Positions 60,301 through 64,000 of a stretch of 64,000 nt of DNA are shown here, one piece after another. The first letter of the stretch is position 1. Every line of letters begins with the position of its first letter. The notes under the pieces are model-generated. The model was given only the letters and a program-made list of their open reading frames with translations. It was not told where the DNA came from and made no database searches. The translations under genes and the position numbers were made by a program. Origin of the DNA: an uncultured Actinomycetes bacterium. GTDB taxonomy: Bacteria; Actinomycetota; Actinomycetes; Nanopelagicales; Nanopelagicaceae. The stretch lies in the NCBI GenBank assembly GCA_903895995.1, contig CAITVX010000020.1:110899-174898 (forward strand), given 5' to 3'.

Positions 60301-61530
60301 TTACTTCAGATTAAATCTGACGACCGTTTCAATGTGCTGAGTCATAGGAAAGAGATCAAAAGCCACGATCGAATCCATCGTGTAGCCACCATCTGTGATC
60401 CATTTCGCATCCCTAGCCAGCGATGCAGGGTCACAGGAGACGTAGACGATCGTGGTTGGGCGCAACTTCAGAAGGCTGAGAATCACGACTTCACCGGCGC
60501 CAGTCCGTGGAGGATCAAGGAGAACTAAATCTGCCTTCTCAATCTTAGGGAGCAGTTGCTCAACCATTCCTGAATGGATCTGCACATTCGCATAACCCTT
60601 AAAGATCGATGCTGCATCTGAGAGTGCACGTCGATCAGATTCAATTAAATGCACTTTTCCCTTTTGTCCTACAGCTTGTGCAAGTGCTCCAGTAAAGAGT
60701 CCAACGCCGCCATAGAGATCGCAGACAGTATCTCCAGGACGAACATCGAGAAGATCCATTGCGTGTCCGACCAAAGTAGATGGTGCGTTCTTATGTGCCT
60801 GCCAGAATGAGACTGGCGAGATTGTGTATGTCATCCCTTCGACAACTTCATGGAGTTGAGTTGGGCCGGAGAGGCTTCGCCCGCCGCGAGAAACATTTGT
60901 CTCCCCCGAACTCGAAGTTGCTACCTCGACGCGAGCATCACCATTCCACTTCTTTGCGGCAAGTGCTGGGACATTCATCTCTTCAACTGCAATCACGCAG
61001 TCATCAATCTCTTGGACGTCTTTGCTGCGGTTCTTGTAGAAGCCAATCTTTCCAAAATCTGAGATGGCAAAGTCCATACGTGTTCGCCAATGCAGACCTT
61101 CTGCCGGATCAACGGCGCGCACTTCACACGTCAGCCCGAGTTCGGCAAGGTTGAGCTTTCCAAGACGTTCAAATTGTTCGGTAACAATTGCAGCTTTGAG
61201 ATCCCTCTGATGGGTGATCGCTATATGTTGGAAGTCGCAGCCTCCGCAGCCATCAGCTCGTGCAAATGTGCAAGGAGCTTCGACGCGGAATGGGGATGCT
61301 TCCAAAACTTCAACAACATCGGCGCGGGTGACCTTTGAAACGACAGATGTAACTTCGACAACTACCTTTTCACCTGGGATTGCATGGCGAACAAAGAGAA
61401 CCTGTCCTTCGTGGCGGGCGATGAAGTGGCCACCATGTGCCGGAGCGAGAATTTCGACAGTTACGCGCTCGCCAACTTCAAGGCGGGGGCGATCGGCCGG
61501 CGCGACGTGCTGCAAACTCTCGTTTTCCAT
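60301..61530 (-). CDS. TrmA/RlmD-family RNA (uracil-5-)-methyltransferase
   Basis: This 409-residue SAM-dependent methyltransferase has an N-terminal TRAM domain (about residues 17-75) and 4Fe-4S-type cysteines in PCTFARADGCGGCDF. The SAM motif is VCDLYGGVGLFTG, followed by LLDPPRTGAG and the catalytic cysteine in YVSCDPASLARD. It methylates a uridine in rRNA or tRNA; the target cannot be read from sequence. TAGGGT lies 6 bases before the ATG. Divergent from trkA across 40 bases; acnA follows 21 bases downstream. Confidence 0.92.
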   Translation of the reverse strand: MENESLQHVAPADRPRLEVGERVTVEILAPAHGGHFIARHEGQVLFVRHAIPGEKVVVEVTSVVSKVTRADVVEVLEASPFRVEAPCTFARADGCGGCDFQHIAITHQRDLKAAIVTEQFERLGKLNLAELGLTCEVRAVDPAEGLHWRTRMDFAISDFGKIGFYKNRSKDVQEIDDCVIAVEEMNVPALAAKKWNGDARVEVATSSSGETNVSRGGRSLSGPTQLHEVVEGMTYTISPVSFWQAHKNAPSTLVGHAMDLLDVRPGDTVCDLYGGVGLFTGALAQAVGQKGKVHLIESDRRALSDAASIFKGYANVQIHSGMVEQLLPKIEKADLVLLDPPRTGAGEVVILSLLKLRPTTIVYVSCDPASLARDAKWITDGGYTMDSIVAFDLFPMTQHIETVVRFNLK

Positions 61531-61536
61531 CTGCCA

Positions 61537-61542
61537 ACCCTA
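61537..61542 (-). promoter_or_regulatory. Leaderless -10 box for RNA methyltransferase
   Basis: Minus-strand TAGGGT ends 6 bases before the ATG at 61530. Confidence 0.55.
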
Positions 61543-61557
61543 ATGGAGTAATAGGTG

Positions 61558-61563
61558 TAAGTT
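61558..61563 (+). promoter_or_regulatory. Candidate leaderless -10 box for first trkA
   Basis: TAAGTT ends 7 bases before the GTG at 61571. Confidence 0.45.
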
Positions 61564-61570
61564 TTACTCC

Positions 61571-62233
61571 GTGCATGTAGTCATTATGGGTTGTGGACGC
61601 GTCGGATCTGGCTTAGCTCTCGAACTCGAGGCCGCTGGACATACAGTTGCTGTTGTCGATCAAAATCGCGAATCTTTCCGCAGACTTGGACCTGATTTCA
61701 ATGGTCGAACAGTCGCGGGAGTCGGTTTTGACCGCGATACCTTGCTCGAAGCTGGAATCGCTGAAGCAAATGCCTTCGCTGCTGTATCCAATGGTGATAA
61801 CTCAAATATTCTCGCAGCTCGCGTAGCTCGTGAAACTTATGGCGTAGAGAACGTTGTCGCCAGGATTTACGATGCTGGTCGCGCTGAGATCTACCAACGC
61901 CTTGGAATTCCAACAGTTGCCACAGTTCTGTGGACTACTGATCAAATTATGCGTCGTCTCGTCCCTGCAGGTTCTCGTTCTGAGTGGCGCGATGCCAGCG
62001 GATTAGTTCAACTCTGCGAAGTTCATGTTGATAGCAGCTGGTACGGACGTCCAGCAACACTGGTCGAGAAACTTACTCCTGCGCGTCTTGCATTTATCAC
62101 TCGCCTTGGTGAGGGCCTCATCCCAGATGAAAATACAGTTCTTCAAGAGGGCGACCTCGTGCATGTGATGGTCACTGAGAAAGATCTTCCACAAGTAGAT
62201 TCCATCCTCTCCAAAACACCTGAGGAGCACTAA
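61571..62233 (+). CDS. trkA: Potassium uptake regulatory protein TrkA/KtrA (first copy)
   Basis: This 220-residue cytosolic subunit gates a potassium channel or transporter through an RCK/TrkA-N nucleotide domain (VIMGCGRVGSGLALELE, then VVDQNRESF) and a C-terminal TrkA-C domain (from about residue 140). The start is GTG. Its stop overlaps the start of the second TrkA gene (TAATG), so the two are made in equal amounts and probably form a heteromeric ring. The membrane subunit is not in the window. Confidence 0.9.
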   Translation: MHVVIMGCGRVGSGLALELEAAGHTVAVVDQNRESFRRLGPDFNGRTVAGVGFDRDTLLEAGIAEANAFAAVSNGDNSNILAARVARETYGVENVVARIYDAGRAEIYQRLGIPTVATVLWTTDQIMRRLVPAGSRSEWRDASGLVQLCEVHVDSSWYGRPATLVEKLTPARLAFITRLGEGLIPDENTVLQEGDLVHVMVTEKDLPQVDSILSKTPEEH

Positions 62234-62892
62234 TGCGCATTGCCATTGCTGGAGCCGGAAATGTGGGTCGTGCTATCGCGCGCGAACTCCTTGAAAATGG
62301 CCACCATGTTCTTCTCATCGACCGCGATCCAAAAGCGCTCAAGATGGACTCTGTCCCGACAGCTGAGTGGCTCCTTGCAGATGCCTGCGAAATTGCATCA
62401 CTAGATAATGCAAAGCTTGATGGCTGCCAAGTTCTCGTCGCAGCAACCGGTGATGACAAAGTAAACCTCGTCTGCTCACTGCTCGCTAAGACTGAATATG
62501 GCGTCCCGCGCGTAGTTGCTCGCGTTAATCACCCAAAGAATGAGTGGCTCTTTGACTCTTCATGGGGCGTCGATGTCGCGGTGTCTACACCTCGCATTAT
62601 CAGCGCACTTGTTGAAGAAGCTGTATCCGTAGGCGATGTCGTCCGCCTCTTCTCACTTCGCGCGGGTGAAGCCAACCTTGTTGAAATTACTCTGCCTGAT
62701 AATGCCCTTTGCTGCGGCAAAACAATTGGTGAAATCGAGTTCCCTGATAATTCATCTCTCGCTGCGATTGTCCGTGATGGTCGCGTTATCAATCCTGAAC
62801 CACACATGATGCTTGCAAGCGGAGATGAACTTCTCTTTGTCGCTACAGCGACAGCTGAAAAAGAGTTAAAGAACGCACTTCTCGGGGCTTAA
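62233..62892 (+). CDS. trkA: Potassium uptake regulatory protein TrkA (second copy)
   Basis: This 219-residue paralogue has the same domain order: IAIAGAGNVGRAIARELLENG with the acidic LLIDRDPKAL end of the nucleotide fold, and a C-terminal TrkA-C domain (from about residue 135, ending ELLFVATATAEKELKNAL). Translationally coupled to the first copy. Paired TrkA genes of this kind are found in actinobacteria next to or apart from a Trk/Ceo membrane protein. Confidence 0.9.
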   Translation: MRIAIAGAGNVGRAIARELLENGHHVLLIDRDPKALKMDSVPTAEWLLADACEIASLDNAKLDGCQVLVAATGDDKVNLVCSLLAKTEYGVPRVVARVNHPKNEWLFDSSWGVDVAVSTPRIISALVEEAVSVGDVVRLFSLRAGEANLVEITLPDNALCCGKTIGEIEFPDNSSLAAIVRDGRVINPEPHMMLASGDELLFVATATAEKELKNALLGA

Positions 62893-62925
62893 GACTTCAA
62901 CTTTCGTAAATTTCACTCAAGTGAT

Positions 62926-64000
62926 CTAGGAATTCACTCCTAACTTAAGCTCTGCGGCAATTGCAGCAGAAATGTACGGAACTGCATCCGAGTAAGAAAT
63001 CCCAAATTCTTTTTGGAAGGCTTGAATGAAGGTATCTCCCAATCCAACGTCTGCATAAAGTTTCATGACCGCAGTGGGCCCTTTTAGGCAGGTGAGGATC
63101 TCGATTGCTAATGCACCGATGTCATAAATTCGATAATTTGGGAACTGGGTCCAATAGGCCCAGTTATCTGCATTCTCAAGCAGGATTGGATTTGGATTTA
63201 GAAATTTAGAAATCCATTCAGTCGAATAACTTGGACTCATTGTTGCTAACTCTGGATAATCAATTTTTCGCAGCGCGAGGTAATCTACATAAGAAGAAGC
63301 AACACTTACCTGAGCTGCCCACATCGCTTGTCCTTCCTGTAGCCATGGAGGTAAGAGCGCATACCGAAAGAGATTCTGTGGCATTCGAGAATTTAAAATT
63401 TGAATTGTATGGACATATTCGTGAGCAATTTGCGTGCCATTGAACTGGCCGGGGTTTTGATTGGCTGCATCCGAAGGGTTCATCGCCGAATTGATTCCAA
63501 TTAAAATTATTGCATCGCCTTGGTTATTCAATTCAGCACTAGCATTTTGACAAGTAATGCTGGGACACTGTGAGCGGGCCTTAGTTAAGTAATCACTTCT
63601 CCAGGTTTGATCTTGGAATGTTTGGTACTCAGCCTGGCCCCAAGTTATGTCTTGGTTGTTGAATTCGATAATATAGATATTTTTAACCTGAGCGAAGGAA
63701 CCAAATAATCTAGAAGCCAGATTTAAACCTCGAAATAGGTCGGGATCTGAAGGAATCGAATTCGGCCCGACCAAGATCTTCGTATTCCCAACCACTGAAA
63801 TTGAAGAATCTATAATTTCTCGCGATTTGGACCAGGCCTGGTACTTAATCCCATCAATGCGCGCAATCAAGTCCTGGAAATTTGTCGGAGCAATAGGTGG
63901 AACGAAAATCGGAAGAGCTGGAGTTGGACTCGGTGTGGGAGTTGGACTCGGTGTGGGAGTTGGACTCGGTGTGGGAGTTGGACTCGGTGTGGGAGTTGGA
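62926..64000 (-). CDS. Secreted-type zinc metallopeptidase with Pro/Thr/Ser repeat linker (5' partial)
   Basis: The frame runs off the right edge; the ATG at 63870 is internal, because the same frame continues upstream without a stop. The visible C-terminal part holds the zinc-binding HEYVH motif (HExxH) in TQIAHEYVHTIQ, followed by LPPWLQEGQAMWAAQ whose glutamate may be the third ligand, as in peptidase MA-like enzymes. Upstream comes a low-complexity linker of PTPTPS hexads, typical of exported actinobacterial proteins. I cannot see the signal peptide. The substrate is unknown. Confidence 0.78.
   Translation of the reverse strand, partial: PTPTPSPTPTPSPTPTPSPTPTPSPTPALPIFVPPIAPTNFQDLIARIDGIKYQAWSKSREIIDSSISVVGNTKILVGPNSIPSDPDLFRGLNLASRLFGSFAQVKNIYIIEFNNQDITWGQAEYQTFQDQTWRSDYLTKARSQCPSITCQNASAELNNQGDAIILIGINSAMNPSDAANQNPGQFNGTQIAHEYVHTIQILNSRMPQNLFRYALLPPWLQEGQAMWAAQVSVASSYVDYLALRKIDYPELATMSPSYSTEWISKFLNPNPILLENADNWAYWTQFPNYRIYDIGALAIEILTCLKGPTAVMKLYADVGLGDTFIQAFQKEFGISYSDAVPYISAAIAAELKLGVNS
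63921..64000 (-). repeat. 18-bp tandem repeat encoding a PTPTPS linker
   Basis: At least four copies of the 18-base unit GTTGGACTCGGTGTGGGA (plus strand) run to the window edge with no visible mismatch. They encode Pro-Thr-Pro-Thr-Pro-Ser on the minus strand. Confidence 0.95.

Noticed and set aside
1..64000. tRNA genes, rRNA genes, insertion sequences or prophage
   Set aside because: Every intergenic gap was read; none holds a cloverleaf, rRNA motif, transposase or integrase sequence.

Overview
The window is a dense, gene-packed piece of an actinobacterial chromosome: 62 protein genes, no gap above 300 bases, no tRNA, rRNA, transposase, phage gene or CRISPR array. The actinobacterial assignment rests on lineage-typical genes: a three-helix Rieske protein with an internal Tat motif, CtaF, mycobacterial-type adenosine kinase, DUF3043, DUF4191 and DUF3000 proteins, a PimB'-like mannosyltransferase and a ROK glucokinase. 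The gene order (qcr-cta-adoK-erpA; lpd-E2-lipB-lipA-DUF4191-RDD-glnA; plsC-glk-SRPBCC-fadD-pimB'-DUF3000-rnd) follows that of Streptomyces and Mycobacterium. Moderate G+C, tiny intergenic gaps and overlapping genes suggest a streamlined freshwater actinobacterium of the Nanopelagicales (acI) type; that placement is inference.

Layout. 0-5.8 kb: aerobic respiratory chain (qcrA partial, qcrB, ctaF-ctaD-ctaC). 5.9-10.3 kb: cysteine desulfurase-like protein plus TusA-like carrier, adenosine kinase, A-type Fe-S carrier, quinolinate synthase, DUF3043. 10.3-14.5 kb: aldo/keto reductase, a small membrane protein, and a vitamin B12 uptake operon behind a cobalamin riboswitch. 14.5-29.6 kb: GcvT, leucyl aminopeptidase, dihydrolipoamide dehydrogenase and a di-lipoyl E2, MMPL exporter, LipB/LipA, acyltransferase, glutamine synthetase. 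29.8-41.5 kb: mainly transport (nickel permease with a Nur-like box, MarC, MFS, CopC, uracil permease, LysE), plus ABC-F and lipid-type enzymes. 41.6-52.3 kb: a RecB/Cas4-like nuclease, phospholipid and PIM-type lipid genes, glucokinase, acyl-CoA synthetase, RNase D, FTR1 iron permease. 52.4-63 kb: FadA/FadB beta-oxidation, Dxs, aconitase, rRNA-type methyltransferase, two TrkA proteins. The window ends inside a secreted-looking metallopeptidase with a Pro/Thr/Ser repeat linker.

The strongest unlisted signal is promoter geometry. In 26 genes a TAnnnT hexamer lies exactly 6 bases before the start codon, and in 3 more it lies 7 bases before. About one such match would be expected by chance among 62 starts. 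This is the layout of leaderless transcription, and it also fixes several start codons. In two divergent pairs the opposing -10 boxes share the same TA. Several of the genes that do have a leader carry a visible control element: B12 riboswitch (btuF), GlnR-like box (glnA), Nur-like box (nickel permease), structured GC-rich leader (uraA). Convergent neighbours repeatedly share overlapping stop codons.
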